Positions 15,636-24,080 of a stretch of DNA of 64,000 nt are shown here, piece after piece; position 1 is the stretch's first letter; each line of letters begins with the position of its first letter. Source of the stretch: Flavobacteriales bacterium (GTDB taxonomy: Bacteria > Bacteroidota > Bacteroidia > Flavobacteriales > UBA7430). A model generated the notes under the pieces. That model was not told the origin of the DNA. It was given only the letters and a program-made list of their open reading frames with translations, and ran no database searches. Made by a program: the position numbers and the translations under genes. The stretch lies in NCBI GenBank assembly GCA_022425195.1, contig JAKMFX010000011.1, positions 1-64,000 on the forward strand, written 5' to 3'.

Positions 15636-17111
15636 ATGAAAAAAATACTGGTTGCAAATAGAGGAGAAATAGCCTTGCGCATTATGCGTTCTGCAAAAGA
15701 GATGGGCATTCAAACCGTTGCAGTTTTTTCGGAAGCTGATCGATATGCTCCTCACGTTTTGTATGCTGACGAGGCTGTTTGTATTGGACCACCTCCTTCG
15801 GGTCAATCATATTTGGTGGGCTCTAAAATGATATCTGTAGCACAAGATTTGAATGTTGACGGTATTCACCCCGGTTATGGTTTTCTTTCTGAGAATGCTG
15901 AATTTGCAGACTTAGTTCAGCAAGCGGGGCTAAAATTTATAGGGCCTTCTTCAAAAGCCATCGCCCTTATGGGAGATAAGTTATCTGCAAAAGCTTTGGT
16001 GAAAGAATATGGAATTCCCCTGGTGCCTGGTACAGACAGAGCGATTGAAGATGTTGTTGAAGCAAAAGTCATTGCAAAGCACATCGGTTTTCCAATCCTC
16101 ATTAAAGCCTCTGCAGGAGGTGGAGGTAAAGGAATGCGCATTGTGAATCAGGAAGAAGATTTTGAGGCCCAAATGAAGTTGGCGGTAAGTGAAGCCATTT
16201 CTGCCTTTGGCAATGGAGCTGTATTCATTGAAAAGTACATCGCTTCACCCAGACATATAGAAATCCAGGTATTGGCAGATCAGCACGGTAAGGTTGTTCA
16301 TCTTTTTGAGCGTGAGTGTTCCATTCAGCGTAGACATCAAAAGGTCGTTGAGGAAGCACCATCCTCAGTGCTTACTGAAGAATTGCGTTTAGCAATGGGT
16401 GCCTGTGCCATCAATGTCGCCAAATCTTGTGATTATGAAGGCGCTGGGACGGTAGAGTTTTTGCTCGATGAAAAAAATGAGTTTTACTTTTTAGAAATGA
16501 ACACCCGACTTCAGGTTGAGCATCCCGTAACGGAAATGATAACGGGGGTAGATTTGGTGAAGGAGCAAATTCGTGTTGCTTGTGGTGAGCCTTTGGCTTT
16601 CGCCCAGCAGGATTTAACCATTTCTGGTCATGCGATGGAGGTGCGTGTTTATGCAGAAGATGCTTGCAATCATTTTTTGCCTGATATTGGGTTTTTGAAT
16701 GCTTACAGGAGGCCCTCAGGTATTGGTGTTCGTGTTGATGATGGTTTCGAAGAGGGTATGGAGATTCCCATTCATTATGATCCTATGATTTCAAAATTGA
16801 TTACCTACGGAAAAGATAGAGATGAATCTATAGCTCGAATGCGTCGTGCTATTTCTGAATATCACGTCGTTGGTGTGCAAACGACATTGCCTTTTGGTGC
16901 TTTTGTTATGGAGCATCCTGCTTTTGTTTCCGGTAATTTTGACACTCATTTTGTGGATAGGTATTTTAAGCCTGAAACGTTGCGATCAGCTTCAAAAGAA
17001 GAAAAAACCATTGCGGCTTGGTTTGCTGCGAAATTAATGATGGATAAAAGTAATCCTTCGATGAGGGTAAATGCATTGGAAAAATCCCCGTGGAGAAAAA
17101 ATAGAAGTTAA
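15636..17111 (+). CDS. accC: Biotin carboxylase (acetyl-CoA carboxylase subunit)
   Basis: A 491-residue biotin carboxylase that carboxylates the biotin of the carrier protein with ATP and bicarbonate. It has the N-terminal KILVANRGEIA, the ATP-grasp glycine loop AGGGGKGMR (about 160-168), and EMNTRLQVEHPVTE (about 287-300) with the catalytic Glu and Arg. It is some 40 residues longer than the E. coli subunit. I use ATG 15636 at MKKILVANRGE; an ATG three codons upstream is possible. No biotin carrier or transferase gene is adjacent, so assignment to acetyl- rather than propionyl-CoA carboxylase is not certain. Its stop overlaps the smpB start by one base. Confidence 0.92.
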   Translation: MKKILVANRGEIALRIMRSAKEMGIQTVAVFSEADRYAPHVLYADEAVCIGPPPSGQSYLVGSKMISVAQDLNVDGIHPGYGFLSENAEFADLVQQAGLKFIGPSSKAIALMGDKLSAKALVKEYGIPLVPGTDRAIEDVVEAKVIAKHIGFPILIKASAGGGGKGMRIVNQEEDFEAQMKLAVSEAISAFGNGAVFIEKYIASPRHIEIQVLADQHGKVVHLFERECSIQRRHQKVVEEAPSSVLTEELRLAMGACAINVAKSCDYEGAGTVEFLLDEKNEFYFLEMNTRLQVEHPVTEMITGVDLVKEQIRVACGEPLAFAQQDLTISGHAMEVRVYAEDACNHFLPDIGFLNAYRRPSGIGVRVDDGFEEGMEIPIHYDPMISKLITYGKDRDESIARMRRAISEYHVVGVQTTLPFGAFVMEHPAFVSGNFDTHFVDRYFKPETLRSASKEEKTIAAWFAAKLMMDKSNPSMRVNALEKSPWRKNRS

Positions 17112-17581
17112 TGGCTAAGAAAACAAAAAATCAATCCATATCTATTTCCAATCGTAAAGCCAGATTTGAATACGAACTGTTGGATGTGTTTACAGCCGGT
17201 TTGCAGTTGCAGGGTACTGAGATCAAATCTCTACGTGAGGGTAACGCGAATCTTGCTGAGGCCTATTGCTATGTTCAGGATTCGGAAGTGTGGATTACGG
17301 GGATGTATATTGCTGAGTACAGTTATGGTTCCTATATGAATCACGAGCCCAAACGCGTCAGAAAGTTACTACTGAACAAAAAAGAAATCTCAAAAATTGA
17401 ATCTTCACTTCAAGATGTGGGGGTGACTCTTGTCCCTTTGAAGTTGTACATCAATGCGAAAGGTTGGGCTAAAATAGAAATTTCTCTGGGTAGAGGGAAG
17501 AAACTACACGATAAGAGGGAAGATTTGAAACAGAAGGATGATCAGCGACAAATGGATCGTGCATTAAAGCAATACAAGTAA
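17111..17581 (+). CDS. smpB: SsrA-binding protein
   Basis: A 156-residue small basic protein that brings tmRNA to stalled ribosomes. It shows the family blocks NRKARFEYEL, GTEIKSLR, NLAEAYC, and the basic C-terminal GRGKKLHDKREDLKQKD tail that enters the mRNA channel. Length is normal. It overlaps accC by one base (TAATG) and ends before a shared terminator. No tmRNA gene was recognised in the window. Confidence 0.97.
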   Translation: MAKKTKNQSISISNRKARFEYELLDVFTAGLQLQGTEIKSLREGNANLAEAYCYVQDSEVWITGMYIAEYSYGSYMNHEPKRVRKLLLNKKEISKIESSLQDVGVTLVPLKLYINAKGWAKIEISLGRGKKLHDKREDLKQKDDQRQMDRALKQYK

Positions 17582-17592
17582 AGTGAAGACAT

Positions 17593-17622
17593 AAAAAAAA
17601 GGGAGCCAAGCTCCCTTTTTTT
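17593..17622. terminator. Bidirectional terminator between smpB and the porin gene
   Basis: The perfect stem GGGAGC/GCTCCC with loop CAA is flanked by eight A residues on the left and seven T residues on the right. It can therefore stop transcripts from smpB (plus) and from the convergent porin-like gene (minus). Confidence 0.9.
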
Positions 17623-17644
17623 ATGTTGTAATAATCGATGTCGA

Positions 17645-18310
17645 TTATAGTGAGAAACCAAAGGTTAGGAATACGTTTCCTGCATCTGGGTTAACAACTA
17701 GTGAAGAGTTTACAGGTAGGCTGTATGTACTGCTCAACTGAATGTCTCTTTCTAGGCTAATCCCTACGTTTACAAGGCCATCACCTTCTTCTGTTCCGTA
17801 GAAACCATCATCATCACCCATAACACCACCAACAAATAAAGAGAATTGATCAGCAGCATAGCTAGCTTCAATGTAAGTTTCTCCTTCATTAGTACCACCA
17901 ACATTGCTAGCCGCCATTAATGAGATGGCATCAGTAACTGCAACGCTTACAGAAGCTTCGTAAAGGTGTCCTGTGTGGTCTGCATCCAAGTCTAAGTAGT
18001 CCTGAGTTTTCGATGCATCTGGAAAGTAGTAATCAGTAACTGTAACAGAAATTGCATCCGTCAAAGCATAAGAAATGTAAAGATCCATTTCCTGAGCACT
18101 GTTTGTACCACCTAATGAGTAAGCAGCCCATGCACCTACCGCTAATTTGCCGTTGGTGTATTCAACGCTAGGTTGTAAGCTCGCGCTTTCACCGCCTAAT
18201 TGCGCCCCTCTCCATACGTAACGAGATTGAACGTCTGCTCCAAAACTAAAGTCTTGGGCATTCACACCGAAGGTGCAAGCTAAGAACAAAAATAAAATTG
18301 TCTTTTTCAT
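17645..18310 (-). CDS. TorF-like putative outer-membrane porin
   Basis: A 221-residue exported protein. It has a signal peptide (MKKTILFLFLACTFGVNAQ) followed by alternating amphipathic strands and a C-terminal aromatic-rich strand ending FLTFGFSL. The segment SRYVWRGAQLGGESASLQPSVEY is characteristic of the TorF/Gcw_chp family of beta-barrel proteins, whose transport substrate is unclear. The mature protein is acidic. The gene is monocistronic, convergent with smpB, and preceded by an unusual hairpin at 18392-18421. The barrel call is good; pore function is inferred from the family. Confidence 0.8.
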   Translation of the reverse strand: MKKTILFLFLACTFGVNAQDFSFGADVQSRYVWRGAQLGGESASLQPSVEYTNGKLAVGAWAAYSLGGTNSAQEMDLYISYALTDAISVTVTDYYFPDASKTQDYLDLDADHTGHLYEASVSVAVTDAISLMAASNVGGTNEGETYIEASYAADQFSLFVGGVMGDDDGFYGTEEGDGLVNVGISLERDIQLSSTYSLPVNSSLVVNPDAGNVFLTFGFSL

Positions 18311-18391
18311 AATAAATGATTTAGTTAAAGTTTGTTTTTTTGCTGATTACAATTTCAGTAAAATTTGTGGTCGCACTTGTGTGATGAATTC

Positions 18392-18421
18392 CCCTTATCA
18401 ACATTTAGGTGTTGAAAAGGG
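18392..18421. repeat. Imperfect inverted repeat upstream of the porin gene
   Basis: CCCTTATCAACA and TGTTGAAAAGGG form a 12-position arm with one A-A mismatch (6 bp + 5 bp) and a six-base loop, TTTAGG. No T-run follows on either strand, so it is not a simple terminator. It lies 82-111 bases upstream of the porin ATG and could be an operator or a 5' UTR stem-loop. Confidence 0.55.
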
Positions 18422-18554
18422 TGCTTTGTGTAGTGTAGTGTTGACTTGTAGCGTGTGTTAGTAACTGTATTGTCGGGGTGGATATACCCGTATTTAAGGT
18501 TAATTGTTCTCTTTTTTAAATTTTGGAATTGTTCATTTCTGTCAAATCAGCTAC

Positions 18555-19214
18555 TTACTGCTTGTTTTTTAGCATGGGAACGAAACGAAAATGTTGCTCA
18601 TTAAAATTGTCAAATTCAATTTTTTTGAGCGCTGTTTCGCTCGTTTTCACAATGAGGGTCATCACTTGTTTTTTAGCGCCCAGCGGTATCATCATAAGGC
18701 CTCCAATGGCCAATTGCTTAAAAAGTTCTTGAGGCATTTCAGGAGCCCCAGCCGTAACAATGATTTTATCAAAAGGAGCGTGGTTGGGCAGCCCCAAGTA
18801 TCCATCGCCATAATTCAGGTGGGCTTTAATGCGCATTTTGGCCAGAACGACCTTTGCTTTATGGTGCAATGTATGTTGCCTTTCAATACTGTGAATCTTG
18901 GCGCCTAAATGGAATAGAACAGCCGTTTGGTAGCCACATCCTGTTCCAATTTCAAGTACTTTATCTCCTTTCTTAATGTCTAGCATTTCAGATTGAAAAG
19001 CCACTGTGTAGGGGTGAGATATGGTTTGTTCTTCACCGATGGGGAAGGCTTTGTTCTGGTAGGCAAAGTCTTCAAATGATGAGTCAAGGAAATAATGACG
19101 AGGAACTTTTAACATGGCATTCAAAACCTCTTTTGATTCAATCCCCATGGTATTGAGTTCTTCAATGAGTTTTTTTCGCTGACCTTGATGTTTTATAGTA
19201 TCTACCACTTCCAT
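18555..19214 (-). CDS. pcm: Protein-L-isoaspartate O-methyltransferase
   Basis: A 219-residue SAM-dependent methyltransferase that repairs isoaspartyl residues in damaged proteins. It shows VPRHYF (family substrate loop), the IGEEQTISHPY segment in place of the common GxGQTISQP, SAM motif VLEIGTGCGYQTA, and GDGYLGLPNHAPFDKIIVTAGAP. Length is normal. It is a single-gene unit, divergent from the lipoprotein gene at 19418, with a -7 element at 19247-19254. Confidence 0.95.
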   Translation of the reverse strand: MEVVDTIKHQGQRKKLIEELNTMGIESKEVLNAMLKVPRHYFLDSSFEDFAYQNKAFPIGEEQTISHPYTVAFQSEMLDIKKGDKVLEIGTGCGYQTAVLFHLGAKIHSIERQHTLHHKAKVVLAKMRIKAHLNYGDGYLGLPNHAPFDKIIVTAGAPEMPQELFKQLAIGGLMMIPLGAKKQVMTLIVKTSETALKKIEFDNFNEQHFRFVPMLKNKQ

Positions 19215-19246
19215 GTTTGCGAATCTATTAAAATGCGTGTTGCCAA

Positions 19247-19254
19247 CAAAAATA
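19247..19254 (-). promoter_or_regulatory. -7 promoter element of pcm
   Basis: CAAAAATA (TATTTTTG on the minus strand) matches TAnnTTTG and gives a 5' UTR of about 27 bases. Confidence 0.5.
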
Positions 19255-19309
19255 AATATGATTTGTTATTGTACGTCTGTAAAGATGATTTCTTTGTTTC
19301 GGTTTTTTT

Positions 19310-19317
19310 TATATTTG
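19310..19317 (+). promoter_or_regulatory. -7 element of the lipoprotein-sugar transferase unit
   Basis: TATATTTG matches TAnnTTTG. The 5' UTR to the ATG at 19418 would be about 95 bases, longer than for most genes here. A TTTG lies upstream, but only 13 bases away rather than about 19. Confidence 0.45.
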
Positions 19318-19417
19318 TTAGCGTATAGTAGATGCAGTCTTCTTTGCTCTTCATTTTAAAAATGATTTCTGAGATGGACTGTTTGTGATGATGTTAATGT
19401 AATGATGATCTTACCTA

Positions 19418-20323
19418 ATGGCCATGATAAGAATTTTGCTTTTGCTTTTTTTAGGGATGATGATCTCCTGTTCAAAAGAAAGTTATGAAGCAGACATCCC
19501 TTCTTATCTGCATATTTCATCGATAGATCTACAAACAGACGCTTCAGAAGGTTCTGGTTCCAGTAATTTTACGGATGCTTGGGTGACCATGGATGGTAAG
19601 TTCTTGGGCGTGTTTGAACTACCAGCAACGGTTCCTATTTTAGCAGAGGGGGTTCATAATTTTCACATTTACCCCGGAATTAAAGTAAATGGCGTTTCTG
19701 CGACACGTATTCGGCATCCTTTTTTAGAGTTATGCGATGTGTGGATTCATGATGACGACGATACGAATACAAGTTCTTCTAAGATTTCTCTTCACAGAGA
19801 TAGCGTGGTTCATATAAAAGCAGTGACGCGTTATTCGTCATCTACAACATTTACACTTATAGAGGGGTTTGAAGAGGAAGATCTCATGGTTTCATCGCAG
19901 ATTTCAGATACAAATTTTGTTCATGTGAAGTCCGAGGATTTAGTTTATGAAGGAGCTTCATCAGTAGCCGTTTTTTTGGATGAGGTAAATTCCTTTTTTG
20001 AAATACGAAGTTCGAACTTTACAACGTTACCTATTCAAGGGGCTTCTTCTATGTTGGAGTTGAATTATCGTTGTGATCATCCATTTAGAGTGGGAGTACT
20101 CATAAAATCTAGTGAGGCCGATACCTTTAGAAGGTTTTCGCCCTATTACATAAAACCCAGTACGGTTTGGAATAAAATATATTTAGACATGACTGACCCA
20201 ATACATACAGAAAGTGCGTCCTATGAATATGGCGTTTTTATCAATGCCAATATGAGTGAGTCATCAGAATCGGCATCTTTTTATTTTGACAATATCAAAT
20301 GGCTTCATAGGAACAATGAATAA
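19418..20323 (+). CDS. Hypothetical lipoprotein, coupled to sugar transferase gene
   Basis: A 301-residue lipoprotein of unknown function. The signal is MAMIRILLLLFLGMMISC with Cys18 as the lipid site, followed by SKES. Residues about 25-95 form a beta-rich domain with repeated gly/ser turns and a PGIKVNG motif. Residues about 150-298 resemble a jelly-roll domain like those that bind carbohydrate, ending in SASFYFDNIKWL, a pattern often seen at the end of such modules. I do not recognise a catalytic motif. The gene overlaps the next one, a polyprenyl sugar-phosphate transferase, by eight bases, so a role in surface polysaccharide assembly or attachment is plausible but inferred. Confidence 0.7.
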   Translation: MAMIRILLLLFLGMMISCSKESYEADIPSYLHISSIDLQTDASEGSGSSNFTDAWVTMDGKFLGVFELPATVPILAEGVHNFHIYPGIKVNGVSATRIRHPFLELCDVWIHDDDDTNTSSSKISLHRDSVVHIKAVTRYSSSTTFTLIEGFEEEDLMVSSQISDTNFVHVKSEDLVYEGASSVAVFLDEVNSFFEIRSSNFTTLPIQGASSMLELNYRCDHPFRVGVLIKSSEADTFRRFSPYYIKPSTVWNKIYLDMTDPIHTESASYEYGVFINANMSESSESASFYFDNIKWLHRNNE

Positions 20324-21734
20324 AAAAATACAAGCTCTAAAATACCTTTTTGCAGATGCTTTTTCAGCGGGTTTTGCTTGGTTCTTATTTTTCGCATACA
20401 GAAAATCCATTATAGAGGCTCAAGTCTTTGATGTCAACCATATAATCATGCAGGATGAGCGTTTTAGATATGGGGTTGTCTCGGTTGCGCTTTTTTGGGT
20501 TTTTGTCTATGCACTCTCAGGTTATTACGAAAGCATCTATCGTCGCTCTCGACTTTTAGAGCTCAAGCAGACTATTGTTCAGACTTTTTTTGGGGTTTTG
20601 GTCATCTTTTTTGTGGCCCTGTTAGATGATACAATTACCAACTATAAGAATTATTACGGCAGTATTTTAATCTTATTCTCTTTTCATTTTTCACTTACCT
20701 TTATCTTGAGGTATACAATCACTACTCGCACGATTCGTAGAATCCACAACAGAGAAATTGGCTTTAAAACCCTAATCGTCGGTGGGGGAGAAAGTGCTGT
20801 GATGATGTACAAAAGCCTCAAAGAAAGTCCCAAGTCCTCTGGAAATATATTTGTAGGATTTGTGAATGGCATGGATTTAGATGGACATCTACTAGAAGCA
20901 TATATACCTTATTTAGGGTCATATAAAAACCTTGCGGACATTATCCAGTCCAATGAAATAGAAGAAGTTCTCATAGCTATAGAGCGATCAGAACAAAATC
21001 ATATATTGGAAGAGATCATTAATGATTTAGAAGCTTTAGATGTTCTTATCAAGGTAAAGCCCAATAATTATGATATTCTAGCCGGGAAAGTGAAAATGAA
21101 ATCGATATTTGAAGTCCCACTTGTAGAAATTAAACATGAATTGATGCCTTTGTGGCAGATCGCGACAAAACGGATATTTGATGTGCTGATCGCTCTCACA
21201 GCATTGTTACTTCTGTCTCCTCTTTGTTTGTTGGTTGTACTTTTTATTAAACTAGACTCCAAAGGCCCTATTTTCTTTTTCCAAGAACGCGTTGGGATTA
21301 ACGGGAAGTTGTTTAATATCATTAAATTTAGGTCTATGTGCGTTGATGCGGAGAAAGAGGGGCCTCAACTGTCTGGAGATGACGATGCCAGAGTGACTCG
21401 ATGGGGTCGCTTTATGCGTAGATACCGCATTGATGAGTTGCCCCAGTTTTTAAATGTCCTCATGGGAGACATGTCTATGGTTGGCCCTCGCCCTGAACGG
21501 GCTCATTATGCCGACCAAATTATGGAGCGCGCCCCTTATTACAAGCATGTGCGAAAGGTAAGGCCTGGGATTACCTCATGGGGAATGGTGAGGCATGGTT
21601 ATGCAAGCTCAGTGGATGAAATGATTGATCGATTACGATACGATATCATTTACATAGAAAATTTGTCTTTATTTAATGATTTAAAAGTCTTGATATACAC
21701 GTTTAAAATTGTTTTTCAAGGAAGAGGGAAATAG
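20316..21734 (+). CDS. Exopolysaccharide polyprenyl glycosylphosphotransferase (WcaJ-like)
   Basis: A 472-residue membrane enzyme that transfers a sugar-1-phosphate to undecaprenyl phosphate, starting a polysaccharide repeat unit. It has four N-terminal membrane helices, a CoA-binding-like Rossmann segment (TLIVGGGES), another helix near residue 285, and the catalytic bacterial sugar transferase domain. Its signatures are RVGINGKLFNIIKFRSM, DELPQFLNVLMGDMSMVGPRPE, and a final RPGITSWG. I start at ATG 20316, since the longer frame from 20256 runs inside the lipoprotein gene. No other glycosyltransferase or Wzx/Wzy gene is adjacent. Confidence 0.93.
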   Translation: MNKKIQALKYLFADAFSAGFAWFLFFAYRKSIIEAQVFDVNHIIMQDERFRYGVVSVALFWVFVYALSGYYESIYRRSRLLELKQTIVQTFFGVLVIFFVALLDDTITNYKNYYGSILILFSFHFSLTFILRYTITTRTIRRIHNREIGFKTLIVGGGESAVMMYKSLKESPKSSGNIFVGFVNGMDLDGHLLEAYIPYLGSYKNLADIIQSNEIEEVLIAIERSEQNHILEEIINDLEALDVLIKVKPNNYDILAGKVKMKSIFEVPLVEIKHELMPLWQIATKRIFDVLIALTALLLLSPLCLLVVLFIKLDSKGPIFFFQERVGINGKLFNIIKFRSMCVDAEKEGPQLSGDDDARVTRWGRFMRRYRIDELPQFLNVLMGDMSMVGPRPERAHYADQIMERAPYYKHVRKVRPGITSWGMVRHGYASSVDEMIDRLRYDIIYIENLSLFNDLKVLIYTFKIVFQGRGK

Positions 21735-21735
21735 G

Positions 21736-22629
21736 ATGATGAAAAAAATAGCTGTAATTGGTGCCGGCACCATGGGTAATGGAATTGCACATACTTTCGC
21801 ACAGAATGGGTGTGAAGTTTCCCTAATTGATATTTCCGAGGATTCTTTGAAATACGGAATCAATACCATTGAGAGAAATCTGAATAGAATGGTTGAAGGC
21901 GATAAGCTAAGTCTTGAGCAGATGCAATTTACTTTGGATAACATCAAAAGCTTTGATGTCCTTAGTGATGGTCTTGCTGGTGTGGACATGGTCATCGAAG
22001 CTGCCACTGAAAACGTGGAGGTGAAAATGAAACTTTTTTCTCAACTGGATGAAATTTGTGAGGACCACGTTATTTTGGCTACGAATACCTCATCGATATC
22101 CATTACGAAATTAGCAGCGATAACGAAGCGATCCCCTCAAGTGATAGGCATGCATTTTATGAACCCCGTGCCTGTTATGAAGTTGGTTGAGGTAATTAGG
22201 GGGGGTGAGACTTCTGATGAGGTGACACAAAAAGTGATGCAATGTGCTAAAGATTTACAAAAGATTCCAGTTGAAGTCTTAGATTACCCGGGTTTTGTTG
22301 CCAATCGTATTTTGATGCCCATGATTAATGAAGCCATTTACACCCTACATGAAGGTGTCTCAGGGGTTTTAGAGATAGACACAGTGATGCAGCTGGGGAT
22401 GGCTCATCCTATGGGGCCTTTGCACCTTGCTGATTTTATAGGCTTAGATGTTTGTTTATCTATCCTTCAAGTACTTCAAGATGGTTTTGGGTCATCTAAA
22501 TATGCGCCTTGCCCCTTGTTGGTCAATATGGTTGATGCGCATAAATTGGGCGTAAAGACTGGTGAGGGATTTTATGATTATTCCAAAGGCATAAAATCTA
22601 AAAAAGTTTCAAGACCATTTGTGAAATAA
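21736..22629 (+). CDS. 3-hydroxybutyryl-CoA dehydrogenase
   Basis: A 297-residue NAD-binding 3-hydroxyacyl-CoA dehydrogenase (Hbd/PaaH2 type) interconverting acetoacetyl-CoA and 3-hydroxybutyryl-CoA. It has the Rossmann motif GAGTMGNG, the catalytic histidine in HFMNPVP, and the C-terminal domain with NRILMPMINEAI and GMAHPMGPLHLADFIGLD. The frame opens upstream at 21709, but homology starts at the double ATG at 21736/21739. It begins one base after the sugar transferase stop, so it may be read through from that gene. It ends in a clear terminator. Confidence 0.94.
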   Translation: MMKKIAVIGAGTMGNGIAHTFAQNGCEVSLIDISEDSLKYGINTIERNLNRMVEGDKLSLEQMQFTLDNIKSFDVLSDGLAGVDMVIEAATENVEVKMKLFSQLDEICEDHVILATNTSSISITKLAAITKRSPQVIGMHFMNPVPVMKLVEVIRGGETSDEVTQKVMQCAKDLQKIPVEVLDYPGFVANRILMPMINEAIYTLHEGVSGVLEIDTVMQLGMAHPMGPLHLADFIGLDVCLSILQVLQDGFGSSKYAPCPLLVNMVDAHKLGVKTGEGFYDYSKGIKSKKVSRPFVK

Positions 22630-22633
22630 TACT

Positions 22634-22659
22634 GAGCTCCTATCAAAGGAGCTTTTTTT
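22634..22659 (+). terminator. Terminator after the hydroxyacyl-CoA dehydrogenase gene
   Basis: Stem AGCTCC/GGAGCT with a seven-base loop is followed by a run of T, five bases after the stop codon. Confidence 0.85.
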
Positions 22660-22664
22660 ATCCA

Positions 22665-22672
22665 TAAATTTG
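22665..22672 (+). promoter_or_regulatory. -7 promoter element of the SCO gene
   Basis: TAAATTTG matches TAnnTTTG, 14 bases before the ATG, giving a very short 5' UTR of roughly 8 bases. Confidence 0.5.
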
Positions 22673-22686
22673 TAAAAAAATAAAAT

Positions 22687-23355
22687 ATGAGCTCAGAATC
22701 TAGATCAAAAAGCAGAATGTTGATCGTCTCTTTAATCCTTTCGATCGGCTTTTTATTTGTTTACCCTCAGTTGAAAAATGAACCCTCATTAAAAATTTAC
22801 CAACCTGCAGATGTAAATCCTAAATTGGTGGATGAGTCTGTTGAAATGGAAAATGAAGATCATCGGGTGAGTGATTTTGAATTGTACAGTCAGGATGGAG
22901 ACACCATCCGCCTGGAGGACCTTGATGGTAAAATTTATGTTGCTGATTTCTTTTTCACTACTTGTGGGAATATATGTCCTAAAATGACAACTCAGATGAA
23001 AGGCTTACATGATTTTTATCTTGATGACGATGACATCATGTTTGTGTCTCACACCGTTTATCCAGAAATGGATTCCGTGGAAGTTCTAAAAGCTTATGCA
23101 GAAAAGTACGAGATTGATTCTGATAAGTGGGTTTTACTCACAGGCTCAAAAAAGGAGATATATTCTCTGGCACGTAAATCCTACTTTGCTGTTTTGACGG
23201 AAGGTGATGGTGGGGAAAGAGATTTTGTCCATACTGAAAACTTTATGTTAATGGATAAACACCAGAGGATTAGAGGTTACTATGACGGTACGCTTCCAAA
23301 CGATATGGAGAAGCTAAAAAACGATATTGATATCCTTCGAAAAGAGTACAACTAG
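22687..23355 (+). CDS. SCO1/SenC family copper chaperone
   Basis: A 222-residue membrane-anchored thioredoxin-fold protein. One N-terminal helix (about residues 11-27) anchors it, followed by the periplasmic domain. The copper site is complete: CGNIC (CxxxC) within FFTTCGNICPKM and the distal histidine in DFVHTENF. SCO proteins deliver copper to, or keep reduced, the CuA site of cytochrome c oxidase. It stands alone and is convergent with aroE (four-base overlap of the ends). No oxidase genes are nearby. Confidence 0.93.
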   Translation: MSSESRSKSRMLIVSLILSIGFLFVYPQLKNEPSLKIYQPADVNPKLVDESVEMENEDHRVSDFELYSQDGDTIRLEDLDGKIYVADFFFTTCGNICPKMTTQMKGLHDFYLDDDDIMFVSHTVYPEMDSVEVLKAYAEKYEIDSDKWVLLTGSKKEIYSLARKSYFAVLTEGDGGERDFVHTENFMLMDKHQRIRGYYDGTLPNDMEKLKNDIDILRKEYN

Positions 23356-24080
23356 GAATTCCATATTTTCCATGCTTCTTCAGCTTGATGAACAAGCATA
23401 GATTTTCCGTTGAGGATGTTCGCCCCCTTTTCTTTTCCCTTTCTTAAGAAAAGAGTTTCCGCAGGGTTGTAAACTAAATCCATAAGTAGATGTTGCTCAG
23501 TAATGAATTGGTAGGGGATACCAGGGCATTGGTCAACGTTTGGATGGGTTCCTAGAGGAGTCGTATTAACAATCAGTAAGTGATGTTTGAGAACCATTTC
23601 ATTCACATCTTCATAGCTTAACTGATTTTTTCCAGGTTTTCGAGATACGCAAAGACATGTAATTCCAATTTTTTCAAGCGCATACACAACGGCTTTGGAG
23701 GCCCCACCAGTTCCAAGAATTAAAGCCTTGTCCATGGTGTTTTCCAGAAAAGGTTTTAATGAGTTGTGAAAGCCTATATAATCGGTGTTGTAGCCAATTA
23801 ATTTGTTGTCTTTAAATTGAATGGTGTTTACAGCTCCTATAGCTTGCACTTCTTCAGAAAGCTCGTCCAAGAAGGGTATGATTGATACTTTGTAAGGGAT
23901 GGTGACATTTAATCCACTGAAAAAATGGTTTTTGACGAGTGTTTTAAATGCATCTATAGCCTCCAGCGGAAAGTTGTCATAGGAAGTATTTTCAATCTTT
24001 TCCTTCTCAAATTTTTCTGCAAAATAAGATTTAGAAAAAGAATGACCGAGTGTTTTACCTATGAGTCCAAATTGTTTCAT
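23352..24080 (-). CDS. aroE: Shikimate dehydrogenase
   Basis: A 242-residue NADPH-dependent enzyme reducing 3-dehydroshikimate to shikimate. It has the N-terminal substrate motif GHSFSKSYF, catalytic Lys in NVTIPYKVSI, the conserved NTDYIGF, Rossmann motif GTGGASKAV, and NTTPLGTHP. It is slightly shorter than the E. coli enzyme (272), as in other Bacteroidota. It is the last gene of a five-gene minus-strand operon and overlaps the DUF368 gene by four bases. Confidence 0.96.
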   Translation of the reverse strand: MKQFGLIGKTLGHSFSKSYFAEKFEKEKIENTSYDNFPLEAIDAFKTLVKNHFFSGLNVTIPYKVSIIPFLDELSEEVQAIGAVNTIQFKDNKLIGYNTDYIGFHNSLKPFLENTMDKALILGTGGASKAVVYALEKIGITCLCVSRKPGKNQLSYEDVNEMVLKHHLLIVNTTPLGTHPNVDQCPGIPYQFITEQHLLMDLVYNPAETLFLRKGKEKGANILNGKSMLVHQAEEAWKIWNS

